From: Streptomyces sp. 1-11
GTDB taxonomy: Bacteria; Actinomycetota; Actinomycetes; Streptomycetales; Streptomycetaceae
Direction of reading: 5' to 3'
DNA length: 64,000 nucleotides
Assembly (NCBI RefSeq): GCF_007176755.1
Contig: NZ_BJTV01000008.1
Span: 248,001 to 312,000 of the forward strand
Part shown: positions 25,957 to 33,945 of the stretch, piece by piece
How the letters are laid out: each line of letters begins with the position of its first letter
How positions within the stretch are numbered: the first letter of the stretch is position 1
The notes under the pieces: generated by a model
Database searches by the model: none
What the model was told of the DNA's origin: nothing
The model's input: only the letters and a program-made list of their open reading frames with translations
Made by a program: the position numbers and the translations under genes

Positions 25957-26382
25957 TCAGTCGCCGACGGCCTGGACGATCTCCTGCGGATCCAGACCGG
26001 TGAGCTGCGCGATGCGCGGCGCGGGGATGCCGGCGGTCAGGGCGCGGTGGACCAGCGACTGCCAGTCCTGCGTGGTGTCCCGGAAGTTGACCAGCTCGGT
26101 CTCCAGGTCCGTCACGGACCTCGGCGCACAGGCGTGCTCCACCCGCAGGGTCTCCTCCTCGCCGAGGGGGACCGGCAGCCGCTCCGCCTCCTCGGGGATG
26201 AGCACCTCGGATCCGGCCGGGAGGATCCTGACGTGCTCGGAGGAGGCGGGGAGCCCGTGGGCGTGCAGCCAGCCCTGCACCGCGGGGCTGTCGGCGCACT
26301 CCAGCTCACCGACCGCGGACAATGCCGCACCCAGACGCGGATGACGTTCCGGGAGAACGAACAGCAGGGCCTCGTCGGCCAT
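25957..26382 (-). CDS. Hypothetical protein with C-terminal helix-turn-helix-like segment
   Basis: A start at 26382 (MADEALLFVLPERH), 8 nt after a GAGG, gives 141 aa. Not a family I recognise. The N-terminal half is acidic with alternating strands; the C-terminus TAGIPAPRIAQLTGLDPQEIVQAVGD resembles a short sigma-70 region 4 or HTH helix pair. No membrane segment. It is convergent with DUF2267 and in the same direction as the downstream-numbered winged-helix gene. Function unknown. Confidence 0.6.
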   Translation of the reverse strand: MADEALLFVLPERHPRLGAALSAVGELECADSPAVQGWLHAHGLPASSEHVRILPAGSEVLIPEEAERLPVPLGEEETLRVEHACAPRSVTDLETELVNFRDTTQDWQSLVHRALTAGIPAPRIAQLTGLDPQEIVQAVGD

Positions 26383-26546
26383 GGTCGGCACCTCTTTCAC
26401 AACAGCTGGGCAGGGGTCCCATCACTATCCCCTCCCCACTCGCTCTGCCCGCATCGGCACCGCTCACTCACCCCGGAGGATGGCGCACCGTTCGCGTGTA
26501 CGCATGGTCGACGGTCGCGGCGGGCGGGGCCCGGGGCCCGGGCCGG

Positions 26547-26876
26547 CTAGTCGCTCCGCACCGTTCGGTCGGCGTCGTCCTGGGCGAGCAGGGACAGCAG
26601 CGAGGCCACGGTCAGCCCGATCCCGGCCTCCGCGGGGTGGCGCAGGATCCGGCTGGGGTCGATCCGGTAGGTGTTGCTGCGCCCCTGGCGGGTGTGGGAC
26701 AGGTATCCGTCCTGCTCCAGGTCGGTGATGATCTTCTGCACGGCGCGTTCGGTCAGCCTGCAGTGGGCGGCGATGTCGCGGATGCGGGCGTTGTGGTCGT
26801 CCGCGATGGCGGCCAGTACGCGGGCATGGTTCGTGAGGAACGTCCATCCGCTGTGTGGCTCGGGCACTCCATCCAT
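26547..26876 (-). CDS. Winged-helix regulator, copy 1 of a duplicated module
   Basis: The 109-aa protein is a MarR/ArsR-like winged helix: HARVLAAIADDHNARIRD, the recognition helix RLTERAVQKIITDLEQ and the wing GYLSHTRQGRSNTYRIDP. It is about 80% identical by eye to the protein encoded at 50327-50677. Both are divergent from a STAS gene with matching upstream bases, so each pair is probably a regulator and its target. No ligand-binding cysteines are seen. Confidence 0.83.
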   Translation of the reverse strand: MDGVPEPHSGWTFLTNHARVLAAIADDHNARIRDIAAHCRLTERAVQKIITDLEQDGYLSHTRQGRSNTYRIDPSRILRHPAEAGIGLTVASLLSLLAQDDADRTVRSD

Positions 26877-26909
26877 GCTCCGAGTTTACTGGTTACGGCT
26901 TCACGCATC

Positions 26910-26921
26910 CAAAAACACGTA
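26910..26921. promoter_or_regulatory. Conserved motif CAAAAACACGTA in divergent promoter, module copy 1
   Basis: CAAAAACACGTA lies 33 bp upstream of the winged-helix start codon and 70 bp upstream of the STAS gene. Exactly the same 12 bases occur at the matching place in the second module (50711-50722). An AT-rich block kept in two paralogous promoters is a likely operator or promoter core. Confidence 0.6.
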
Positions 26922-26991
26922 CTTTGTTTCCGGCATCGAGTGGCGTACTTTGGTTGCCGAGCAACGCGTCGAACGGATGACGGAGGGAGCC

Positions 26992-27519
26992 ATGCGCGAG
27001 CCGGCCCATCACGGAAAGTCCCTCTTGGCGCGCCCCTCGGCGGGTGCGGGCGCCGGCCGGGACGCGGCGCCGCCGGGCGGCGTGGTCGTCACCTCCGCGG
27101 CGAGCGGATGCCGCACCCGCGTCACGGTCCGCGGTGAGCTCGACCTCAACGCCGGCCGGCACCTGCGCCACCGGCTGCACACCGCGCTCGCCGACTCGGC
27201 CTGCGGCCTCGACCTGGACCTCAGCAGGCTCGGCTTCTGCGACTGCGCGGGCCTCAGCGTCCTGCTGGACCTGCGGCAGCAGGCCCTGCGCCAGGGCAAG
27301 ACCGTCACCATCGGCACCGTCGGCCCGGCCGTCGAGCGGCTGCTCGAACTGGTCGGCGCCCGCGGACTGTTCGACGCCCCGCACGTGTGCCGCAGGCCGG
27401 CGCCGCGGCCGGGCGCGGGGGACCGCACCCCGGCCGCCGGTCACTCCCCGTCCGGTCCGCTCACCACCGTCAGCAACTGCTCCCGGCCGGCCAGGGCGTC
27501 CAGGGAGAGCGTCCGGTAG
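26992..27519 (+). CDS. STAS domain protein with Cys in place of phosphoacceptor Ser, copy 1
   Basis: ATG 26992 follows GGAGGGAG. Of 175 aa, residues ~30-130 are a STAS domain (RVTVRGELDLNAGRHLRHRL, LDLDLSRLGFCDCAGLSVLL). The conserved DS-S/T-G phosphorylation motif is DCAG (Cys85-Ala86), so the usual kinase/phosphatase control cannot act there. The Pro/Arg tail runs 79 nt into the 3' end of the convergent recQ gene. It is divergent from the winged-helix gene and paralogous to the protein at 50777-51241. Confidence 0.8.
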   Translation: MREPAHHGKSLLARPSAGAGAGRDAAPPGGVVVTSAASGCRTRVTVRGELDLNAGRHLRHRLHTALADSACGLDLDLSRLGFCDCAGLSVLLDLRQQALRQGKTVTIGTVGPAVERLLELVGARGLFDAPHVCRRPAPRPGAGDRTPAAGHSPSGPLTTVSNCSRPARASRESVR

Positions 27520-29138
27520 CCGACCTCGTCGAAGAGCACGGTGATGCGGTCCCCGTCCTCGCTCAGCACGGTGCCCCGGCCCCACCGGGCGTGCCGCACC
27601 GGGACCCCGGCCGGATACGAGCCCGCGTTCGCGGGCCGCTCCTCGCGCGCCTCGTCCGCGCCGGCGGCCTCCTGCTCGTCGCACACGTCGCAGTTGCCGC
27701 ACGCCGTCTCGTACCGCTCGCCGAAGTAGCCGAGGAGGAAGCGCCGCCGGCAGCCGGTCGACTCGGCGTACGCCCGGGCCATGTCCACCCTGGACCGGTC
27801 CATCCGCTTGTGCGCCCGCGCGCTGTCCGCGGCCCGCCGCACCGCGCTCGACGGCTTCATGCCCGAGGCCGGCCGGATGGCGCCGGAGCCGTCCGTGACC
27901 ACCGCGCCGGCCTCCTCCAGCAGGTTCACTGCCGTGGTGACCCGGGCCCGGGACATCCCCACGTCGCGCCGCAGCTCGTCCAGGTCGGGGGGATCGCCGG
28001 AACTGTCGTGGACCGCCCGCACGACCTCGTCCACGGACTCCGGCCGCACCGTGCGGCTGCTGAAGAACGCCTGCATCCCGGTGTCCTCGGCCCGGTAGTG
28101 CAGTACGGCGAGGGCGGGCCGCCCGTCGCGGCCGCAGCGCCCGATCTCCTGGTAGTAGGCGTCCAGGGAGCCCGGCAGCGAGGCGTGCAGCACGAACCGC
28201 ACGTTCTCCTTGTCGATCCCCATGCCGAAGGCCGAGGTGGCCACGACGACGTCCGTGTCGCCCGCCAGGAACGCCTCGTGGACGCGCCGGCGCTCGGCGG
28301 CGCGCAGGCCCGCGTGGTAGGCCTCGGCGGCGAGCCCGAGGGACGCCAGTTCCGCGGCGTACGACTCGCTGTCCTTCCGCGTCGCCGCGTAGACGATGCC
28401 CGGCTTCGCGGCGGCGGCGGCCTCCTCGACGACCACGCGCCGCCGCTCGGCGTCCTCCAGGTGGAGGTGTGCCTCGAGTCTGATGTTGGGGCGGTCGAAA
28501 CCGGTGACGAGCTGGCGTGGCCGCTCCATGTCCAGCCGCTCGACGATGTCCTGCCGCACCGGGGGCGCGGCGGTCGCGGTCAGCGCGAGCACGGGCGGCC
28601 TGCCCAGCCGCCCCACCGCCTGGCCGAGTCGCAGGTAGTCTGGCCGGAAGTCGTGGCCCCAGGACGACACGCACTGGGCCTCGTCCACCACGAAGAGACT
28701 GGGGCGCGCCTCGGCCAGCCGCCCCACGACCTCGTCGTTGGCCAGCTGCTCGGGAGACAGGTACACATAGCGCACCGCGCCGTCCCGGACCGCTTCCCAC
28801 GCGGCCTCGGTCTCCGCCGCGCCGAGGTCGGAGTTCACGGCCACGGCGCCCGGACCGCGCTCGCCACCGGGCAGCCCGGCGATCTGGTCCCGCTGCAGCG
28901 CGAGCAGGGGCGAGACGACCACCACCGGCCGGGGCAGCAGCAGCGCGGGAACCTGGTACACGGCGGACTTGCCGGACCCGGTCGGCATGACGACCAGTGC
29001 GTCCCGTCCCTCCAGCACCCACCGCATGGCGGTGAGCTGCTCGGGACGCAGTTCGTCCCAGCCGAACACCTCGGCAGCGGTCTCGCGCAGCCGCCGGGTC
29101 GCCGACCGTCCGCCTGTCCGTCGTCCGTCCTCGGTCAT
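27441..29138 (-). CDS. recQ: RecQ family ATP-dependent DNA helicase
   Basis: The start at 29138 (MTEDGRRTGG) gives 565 aa. Walker A is VVMPTGSGKSAVYQ, Walker B VVDEAQCVSSWGHDFRPDY; later motifs are ALTATAAP, GFDRPNIRLEAH, ATSAFGMGIDKENVRFV and YYQEIGRCGRDG. The zinc-binding site is C...GERYETACGNCDVC. Residues ~515-565 (HARWGRGTVLSEDGDRITVLF) look like the Tudor-like C-terminal domain of PcrA/UvrD helicases rather than an HRDC domain, an unusual tail for RecQ. It unwinds DNA 3'-5' in repair. Upstream ribosome site is weak. Confidence 0.88.
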   Translation of the reverse strand: MTEDGRRTGGRSATRRLRETAAEVFGWDELRPEQLTAMRWVLEGRDALVVMPTGSGKSAVYQVPALLLPRPVVVVSPLLALQRDQIAGLPGGERGPGAVAVNSDLGAAETEAAWEAVRDGAVRYVYLSPEQLANDEVVGRLAEARPSLFVVDEAQCVSSWGHDFRPDYLRLGQAVGRLGRPPVLALTATAAPPVRQDIVERLDMERPRQLVTGFDRPNIRLEAHLHLEDAERRRVVVEEAAAAAKPGIVYAATRKDSESYAAELASLGLAAEAYHAGLRAAERRRVHEAFLAGDTDVVVATSAFGMGIDKENVRFVLHASLPGSLDAYYQEIGRCGRDGRPALAVLHYRAEDTGMQAFFSSRTVRPESVDEVVRAVHDSSGDPPDLDELRRDVGMSRARVTTAVNLLEEAGAVVTDGSGAIRPASGMKPSSAVRRAADSARAHKRMDRSRVDMARAYAESTGCRRRFLLGYFGERYETACGNCDVCDEQEAAGADEAREERPANAGSYPAGVPVRHARWGRGTVLSEDGDRITVLFDEVGYRTLSLDALAGREQLLTVVSGPDGE

Positions 29139-29303
29139 GTGCGCGATCCATCCATCGGTGATCCACGGGGCGCCGCCGGAACGCGGCGCTGCCCGGGTCA
29201 CCTGGTGCGTTCCCGGCAAACGCGGTGCGACGGGTGCGAAAGGACCGTCCGTGGTGTGCGGGTCCGGCGCGGGAGGACGGCCGGGGCCGCCTGTGCCGTG
29301 GCT

Positions 29304-30239
29304 CTACGGATGGTCGGGCGGTCGGCCCGCGGACCGGTAGGCGTCCCAGTCGGCGCGTCCGCCGGCACCCAGCACCGTGAGATCGGAGGCCAGCTCGGCG
29401 GGGGAGTGGTGCCGCAGTTCGCGGCGGGTGATCCGGGCCACAACAGACGGGAAGAGCGGCCGCAGCGGCTGGCACCAGCGCAGCCACGGCGGCGCGTAGA
29501 CGGCCCGGGCGCGCCGGGCGATGCCGGAGGCGAGCCAGTCGGCGACCTGGTCGGCGCTGTGGACGCGGCGCGCGAACCGCGGCTGGTTGCGGCGCAGCGC
29601 GCTCAGCACGGGGTGGTCGTCGATGCCGGCGACCATGTCGGTGCCGGTCCAGTGCAGGTAGGCGACGCCCACGCCGATGTGATCGGGTTCGACCTCGCCG
29701 CGCAGAGCCAGCGCGAACGACTCCGCGCCGGCCTTGGAGGCGCAGTAGGCGCTCATCATCGGCGCGGAGCCGAAGGCGGCCGTGGAGGCGATCTGCAGGA
29801 AGTAGCCGCGTGTGCGGGCCAGTTGCGGAAGGAAGGCCCTGGCGGTGTTCGCGGCGCCGACGAGATTGACGTCGACGACCCGCTGCCACAGGTCCGCGGG
29901 CGTGTCCGCGAACGGGCCGCCGGCCGCGATGCCGGCGTTGGCCACGACCACGCTCGCCGGGCCAAGTTCCCGCTCCACCAGGCGGGCGGCGCTCTCCAGC
30001 GCGGCGCGGTCGGTGACGTCGGCCTCGACGCAGAGGGTCCGGTTCGGCAGGGCGGCGGCCGCCCGGCGCAGGGTCTCGTTCTCGCGTCCGAGCAGGACCA
30101 CGCTCATGCCCGCCTCGGACAGACGCCGGGCCAGCGCCTCGCCCACCCCACGCGCGGCCCCGGTCACCACCGCGACCCGTCCGCGCAGCGGTGCGCCGGC
30201 GCCACGGCGGTGCCCGGCCGTGCCGGAGATCTCACGCAC
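29304..30239 (-). CDS. Short-chain dehydrogenase/reductase
   Basis: GTG 30239, 7 nt after a GAGG, gives 311 aa. Classical SDR motifs: TGAARGVGEALARRL, VVANAGIAAGG, Ser in LQIASTAAFG and YCASKAGAESF (catalytic Tyr-Lys). The C-terminal ~70 residues extend past the usual SDR core with APPWLRWCQPLRPLFPSVVARITRR, as in larger lipid- or steroid-acting SDRs. Substrate unknown. 165 bp upstream of recQ in the same direction. Confidence 0.82.
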   Translation of the reverse strand: MREISGTAGHRRGAGAPLRGRVAVVTGAARGVGEALARRLSEAGMSVVLLGRENETLRRAAAALPNRTLCVEADVTDRAALESAARLVERELGPASVVVANAGIAAGGPFADTPADLWQRVVDVNLVGAANTARAFLPQLARTRGYFLQIASTAAFGSAPMMSAYCASKAGAESFALALRGEVEPDHIGVGVAYLHWTGTDMVAGIDDHPVLSALRRNQPRFARRVHSADQVADWLASGIARRARAVYAPPWLRWCQPLRPLFPSVVARITRRELRHHSPAELASDLTVLGAGGRADWDAYRSAGRPPDHP

Positions 30240-30383
30240 TTGGGGTCCTCGCTCCCGTCGAAGGCGGCTGACGGCGCCCTTCCGGCTCACCTACCCGGTC
30301 CGGGCGGTCCGGCCCGCGGTGCCTGGTCCGTTCGGCCGAACGGTGGTCCGTCGGTGGCGCGGGCGGCGGCCCCGGTGCGCGGG

Positions 30384-31577
30384 TCAACGGCCCGCCACCT
30401 CCTTCGGACGCAGGTCCGACCAGGCGCTGTCGGCCAGGCCGGGCTCCAGCAGCACGTCGGCCGCGGTGCACGCCAGAGCCTCGGCGGCGGCGAGCATCGT
30501 GGCCCGGCCCCGGGGACCGGCCGCCGCGGCGGCGAACTCGGGGGTGTGGTCCGAGGCGTCGGAGTCCAGGATGGCGACGAACGGATGGATGGCCGGGACC
30601 CTCGTGCTGACGTTCCCGATGTCGGACGAACCGAGGTGGACGCCGGGCACCGGATCGCCGACCGTCATGCCGGCCCGCTCCAGATGCCGGGCGAACGCAC
30701 GGGACAGCACGTCGTTGTTGCGGAAGTGCTCGTAGCGCACGGACGCCTGCCCGACGTCCGTACGCGTATCGGTGGCCAGGGCGATCCCCTCGGCGCACCG
30801 GGTCAGCTCGGCGATCAGGGCGTCCAGGTCGTCCCCGGTGGAACCGCGCAGCCCGAAAAGCCCCTCGGCGTACTCGGGCACGATGTTCGTGGGCTTGCCG
30901 CCGTCGGTGACGATGCCCTGCACGTGGGAGCCCTCGGGGAGCCTGCGCTGCAGCCCGTCGAGCGCGGTGAACAGGCGGACGAGGGCGGCCAGCGCGTCCC
31001 GGCCCTCGGTCGGGTTGCCGGTGGGGTGCGCGGCCCGGCCGTGGAAGGCCACCCGGTACTGGACCTGGGCGGTGAGGGGCGCGGACGACCAGCTGTACAC
31101 GCCCGGGTGGAACACCAGGGCCGCGTCCACTCCGTCGAAGACGCCCGCCTCCACCTCCCGGACCTTTCCGCCGCCGCCCTCCTCCGCGGGCGTGCCGACC
31201 ACCAGCAGCGTGCCGTCGACCGGACCCAGTGCCCGGTTCAGCGCCAGTGCCGCGCCGAGCCCGGCACCCGCGATCAGGTTGTGTCCGCAGGCGTGCCCGA
31301 GGCCCGGCAGCGCGTCGTACTCCAGCAGCAGCGCGACCCTGGGGCCCGTGCCGGTGCCGGTCGTCGCGGTGAAGGCGGTGGGCATGCCTGCGACACCGCG
31401 CTCGACGGTGAAGCCGCCGGCCTCCAGTTCCCCGGTCAGCAGGGCCGCCGAACGGTGTTCCTCGAAGGCGGGCTCCGGATGCGCGTGCAGGTCTAGCGCG
31501 ATCCGCCAGAGCCGTTCGGCGAGGGCACTGGTCTCCCGTGCGATGGCGGTGTGGACGGTGGCGAGGTCATGTGGCAT
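30384..31577 (-). CDS. M20 family amidohydrolase/peptidase
   Basis: A 397-aa cytoplasmic metal-dependent hydrolase of the M20D type (AbgB/aminoacylase-like). LDLHAHPEPAFEEHRSAALL, YDALPGLGHACGHNLIAGAG, PAEEGGGGK and LGSSDIGNVSTRVPAIHPF supply the catalytic and metal residues, and a dimerisation domain starts at FHGRAAHPTGNP. Relatives cleave N-acyl or aminobenzoyl-glutamate amides. Substrate unknown; the gene stands alone upstream of an SDR. Confidence 0.82.
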   Translation of the reverse strand: MPHDLATVHTAIARETSALAERLWRIALDLHAHPEPAFEEHRSAALLTGELEAGGFTVERGVAGMPTAFTATTGTGTGPRVALLLEYDALPGLGHACGHNLIAGAGLGAALALNRALGPVDGTLLVVGTPAEEGGGGKVREVEAGVFDGVDAALVFHPGVYSWSSAPLTAQVQYRVAFHGRAAHPTGNPTEGRDALAALVRLFTALDGLQRRLPEGSHVQGIVTDGGKPTNIVPEYAEGLFGLRGSTGDDLDALIAELTRCAEGIALATDTRTDVGQASVRYEHFRNNDVLSRAFARHLERAGMTVGDPVPGVHLGSSDIGNVSTRVPAIHPFVAILDSDASDHTPEFAAAAAGPRGRATMLAAAEALACTAADVLLEPGLADSAWSDLRPKEVAGR

Positions 31578-31751
31578 GCGATGTCCAGGGCCGAGGTGGG
31601 ACCGACACGAACCGGGCGACCGGCGGGTGTGCCCGGGCCCCGGACCGCGCGGGTACCACGCCCGCTCCCGGCTACGCCCGAGCGGGGCGTCGAGCGCCGG
31701 GCGCGTGCCGAGGCCCGCGGCGCGAGGCGCCGGGCGCCACCGCCGGCCGGG

Positions 31752-32156
31752 TCAGGGCCGCACCAGGCGGCGCAGGGCCAGCCGGGCGAGCGGGGCGTAG
31801 GCCGACAGGACCAGCCACGGGCCGTGCATCGTGAGGCTCGTCGTGCTGCCCCGCCCGTGTGCCCGCACGTCGTGACGCAGGCGGAGCCGGGCCGGGCCCA
31901 GCCGCACCCGCCAGGTCCAGGTGCGCCGGTCGTGGTCGACGGATTCGACGACGAAAGCGACGCGGAGACCCGCCACCGACTCGACCGTTCCGCGCATGCC
32001 GGCGGTCAGCCGGCGATCGGGCGTGTGCACGGCCCTGATCTGCGGGGACCAGGACGGCCAGCGATCGACGCACGCGTAGCGCCGCCAGACCGTGCCGGGA
32101 GCGGCCGGGCCGGTGGCGCGCAGGGTCAGGCGTCCCACGACGCACCCGCGGGACAC
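31752..32156 (-). CDS. SRPBCC family protein
   Basis: GTG 32156 gives 134 aa; an internal GTG 15 nt downstream is an alternative start. The pattern is a START/Bet v1-like fold: LRATGPAAPGTVWRRYACVDRWPSWSPQIRAV, a central glycine loop and a C-terminal helix LARLALRRLV. Such proteins bind hydrophobic ligands or act as polyketide cyclases; no specific function can be read. It lies 34 bp downstream of the HU-like gene in the same direction. Confidence 0.7.
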   Translation of the reverse strand: MSRGCVVGRLTLRATGPAAPGTVWRRYACVDRWPSWSPQIRAVHTPDRRLTAGMRGTVESVAGLRVAFVVESVDHDRRTWTWRVRLGPARLRLRHDVRAHGRGSTTSLTMHGPWLVLSAYAPLARLALRRLVRP

Positions 32157-32190
32157 CGTGCCCGGGAGGACGCCCGGGCGCCGCCGGCGC

Positions 32191-32454
32191 TCACCCGGTC
32201 TGGTCCCGCAGGTACTCGGTGAGAGCCTTGCCGGGACGGAACGCGGCCGTTCCGTCGGCGACGTGGAAGCTGCCGAAGCTGCCCAGGGTGACCGTCTCCT
32301 GGGCCTTGAGCACCTCGGCGATCGTCCCCGCGTGCTCCACCGTGCCGAAGAGGGTGTCGAGGACCCGTCCCACCTCGTCCGTGCCGAGCTGCTCGCCGGC
32401 AGCGCGTTCGGCCTGGCGGCGGGCGGTCATCTCGATGAGCTTGGACTTGTCCAT
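32191..32454 (-). CDS. HU family DNA-binding protein (short form)
   Basis: ATG 32454, 9 nt after GAGGA, gives 87 aa: MDKSKLIEMTARR..., followed by VLKAQETVTLGSFGSFHVADG, the HU beta-hairpin hallmark. Compared with usual HU the DNA-gripping arm is replaced by a short AAFRPGKALTEYLRDQ end, so it may bend DNA weakly. Probably a secondary nucleoid protein. Co-directional with the SRPBCC gene. Confidence 0.72.
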   Translation of the reverse strand: MDKSKLIEMTARRQAERAAGEQLGTDEVGRVLDTLFGTVEHAGTIAEVLKAQETVTLGSFGSFHVADGTAAFRPGKALTEYLRDQTG

Positions 32455-32695
32455 GTGCACGTTCCTCATCGCGTCGCGGTGATGATGCTCAGCGCTTCCA
32501 CCATCGCGGCACGCCGGACCGACCGCATCTCCCGGCGGGCACCCGAGTGGCCGAAACGGCCTCCACCGGGGCACCGGCCGAGCCGGACGGCGCGGTGCCG
32601 CGCCACCCGAACGAGTGGAGGCTCCTGGCGGACGCGGGTGCGCCGCTCGGGCCGGCCCTACGATCCCTGAGGAAGGCTGAGGCAAAGGGGGACCC

Positions 32696-33148
32696 ATGTT
32701 TCTGACAAGGCTGGCGGCCGCGGGAGCGGGCGCCGTGCTCGCGGTGAGCCTGAGCGGTACGCCGGCGAACGCCGCGCCGGTGCTGTCCAACTTCGTGAAC
32801 CAGGCCACGGACCGCCCGTGCCTGGACTTCCGGGCGGACTACGGCCCGTACGTCTTCAACTGCAACGGCACCTCGTACCAGAGGTGGTACTGGAACGACG
32901 ATGTCGAGTACACCGCATTGCGGCAGCAGGCGACCAGGCTGTGCCTGACGCTGCGCAACGACCAGTTGAGCATGAAGCCCTGCTCCGCCGCCGACGACGC
33001 GGCACTGTGGCAGATCGACGAGACCAAGCCCGCGCTGATCAGGAACATGGTCAGCCGCAAGTGCCTCGCCCGGGCGGCGAACGACCGCGTCTCCACCGCG
33101 GCCTGCACCGGGGGCCCCTCACAGCGCTGGTCGCTCCGGTTCTCCTGA
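32696..33148 (+). CDS. Secreted ricin-type beta-trefoil lectin protein
   Basis: A 150-aa protein with an N-terminal signal peptide (hydrophobic run after MFLTRL, probable cleavage after GTPANA). The mature part is one ricin-type trefoil: three QxW-like repeats (YQRWYW, LWQID, SQRWSL) and six cysteines placed for three disulfides (PCLDF, FNCNG, LCLTL, PCSAA, KCLAR, ACTGG). It is likely an extracellular carbohydrate-binding protein without a catalytic domain. An AAAGGGGG precedes ATG 32696. Confidence 0.85.
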   Translation: MFLTRLAAAGAGAVLAVSLSGTPANAAPVLSNFVNQATDRPCLDFRADYGPYVFNCNGTSYQRWYWNDDVEYTALRQQATRLCLTLRNDQLSMKPCSAADDAALWQIDETKPALIRNMVSRKCLARAANDRVSTAACTGGPSQRWSLRFS

Positions 33149-33164
33149 GCCGGTTCGGGGTGAA

Positions 33165-33207
33165 CGAGGGGGCGGGGCCGGCGAAACTCGCCGGCCCCGC
33201 CCCCTCG
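33165..33207. terminator. 20-bp perfect stem between convergent genes
   Basis: CGAGGGGGCGGGGCCGGCGA (33165-33184) pairs exactly with 33188-33207 around the loop AAC. It lies 17 bp after the lectin stop and 9 bp beyond the DUF4235 stop, so it probably serves as a bidirectional terminator. Confidence 0.8.
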
Positions 33208-33215
33208 TCGGCCGG

Positions 33216-33482
33216 TCAGCCCGGCCAGGTGCCGGTCAGCCGGCGAGTGGCGACCGCGCCCGCACGGTCCACGGCCGCCTTGACGCCCGCGAAGATCGCG
33301 CCCTGCAGGGTCGCCGCGAGCAGAACCTCGCTCCAGCCGCGGTCCTCGTCCGTGGCGTCGGGGGCGTCATCGTCGTGACCGGCGACTTTCCACGCCTGTT
33401 TGAACAGGCCGCCGGCCAGCATGCCGCTGACGGCGCCCAGGGCGAGACCGACCGGCTTGTAGGCGATCTTGGATGCCTTCAC
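33216..33482 (-). CDS. DUF4235 membrane protein
   Basis: An 88-aa protein: KIAYKPVGLALGAVSGMLAGGLFKQAWKV forms the first membrane helix and WSEVLLAATLQGAIFAGVKAAVDRAGA the second, which is the DUF4235 pattern. Function unknown. It is the third gene of a minus-strand operon DUF1469-DUF3618-DUF4235, a recurrent actinomycete set, with 4 bp to the DUF3618 gene. Confidence 0.85.
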   Translation of the reverse strand: MKASKIAYKPVGLALGAVSGMLAGGLFKQAWKVAGHDDDAPDATDEDRGWSEVLLAATLQGAIFAGVKAAVDRAGAVATRRLTGTWPG

Positions 33483-33486
33483 CGCG

Positions 33487-33945
33487 TCAGCCCTTCCGAC
33501 GGCACATCAGCCACACCACCGCGACCGCTGAGGCGGCGGCGAGGACCAGGCCGCGGTTGTCCCGCGCCATCCGCGCGCCCTGGGCCGTCCTGGCCCGCAC
33601 CGGCTCGGGCACCTTCTCCTCCCACACCTGGCCGGCCTGCCCGGCCACCTGCGCGGCCTGCTCCTTGACCGGGTCGGGCAGCTTTTCCTGCACACGCGAG
33701 ACCGCCTGGGCGGCAGCGGCCCTGGCCTGCCCGGCCTTGAGCGCGGCCCGTTCCTTCAACTCACCCGCCTTGACGGCCGCCTGGTCCTTCACCTCGGCGG
33801 CCTTCTCCTTGGTACGGGCCTTGACGTCGGCCTTGGCCGCGAGCGCCTCCACCGTGTCTCCGAGTTCCCGGCGAGTGTGCTCGACCTGCTCGCGCAGCTC
33901 CTCGGGGCTCTCGGCGGTCGGCTCGTCATGAGGCGACTGGGTCAT
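33487..33945 (-). CDS. DUF3618 protein
   Basis: A 152-aa protein starting MTQSPHDEPT at 33945, its ATG overlapping the DUF1469 stop by 4 nt. SPEELREQVEHTRRELGDTVEALAAKADVKAR is the DUF3618 signature, followed by a long Lys/Ala/Glu amphipathic helix of repeating KA.A..K units and one C-terminal membrane helix (GLVLAAASAVAVVWLMCRRKG). Likely a membrane-anchored structural protein; function unknown. Confidence 0.87.
   Translation of the reverse strand: MTQSPHDEPTAESPEELREQVEHTRRELGDTVEALAAKADVKARTKEKAAEVKDQAAVKAGELKERAALKAGQARAAAAQAVSRVQEKLPDPVKEQAAQVAGQAGQVWEEKVPEPVRARTAQGARMARDNRGLVLAAASAVAVVWLMCRRKG

Noticed and set aside
26893-29889. Minus-strand open frame of 998 codons
   Set aside because: Shifted frame over recQ and its neighbours; composition is Arg/Ala/Gly only.
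27387-31496. Plus-strand open frame of 1369 codons
   Set aside because: It is antisense to recQ, an SDR and an M20 gene, with Arg/Gly/His-rich text and no motifs; a high-GC shadow.
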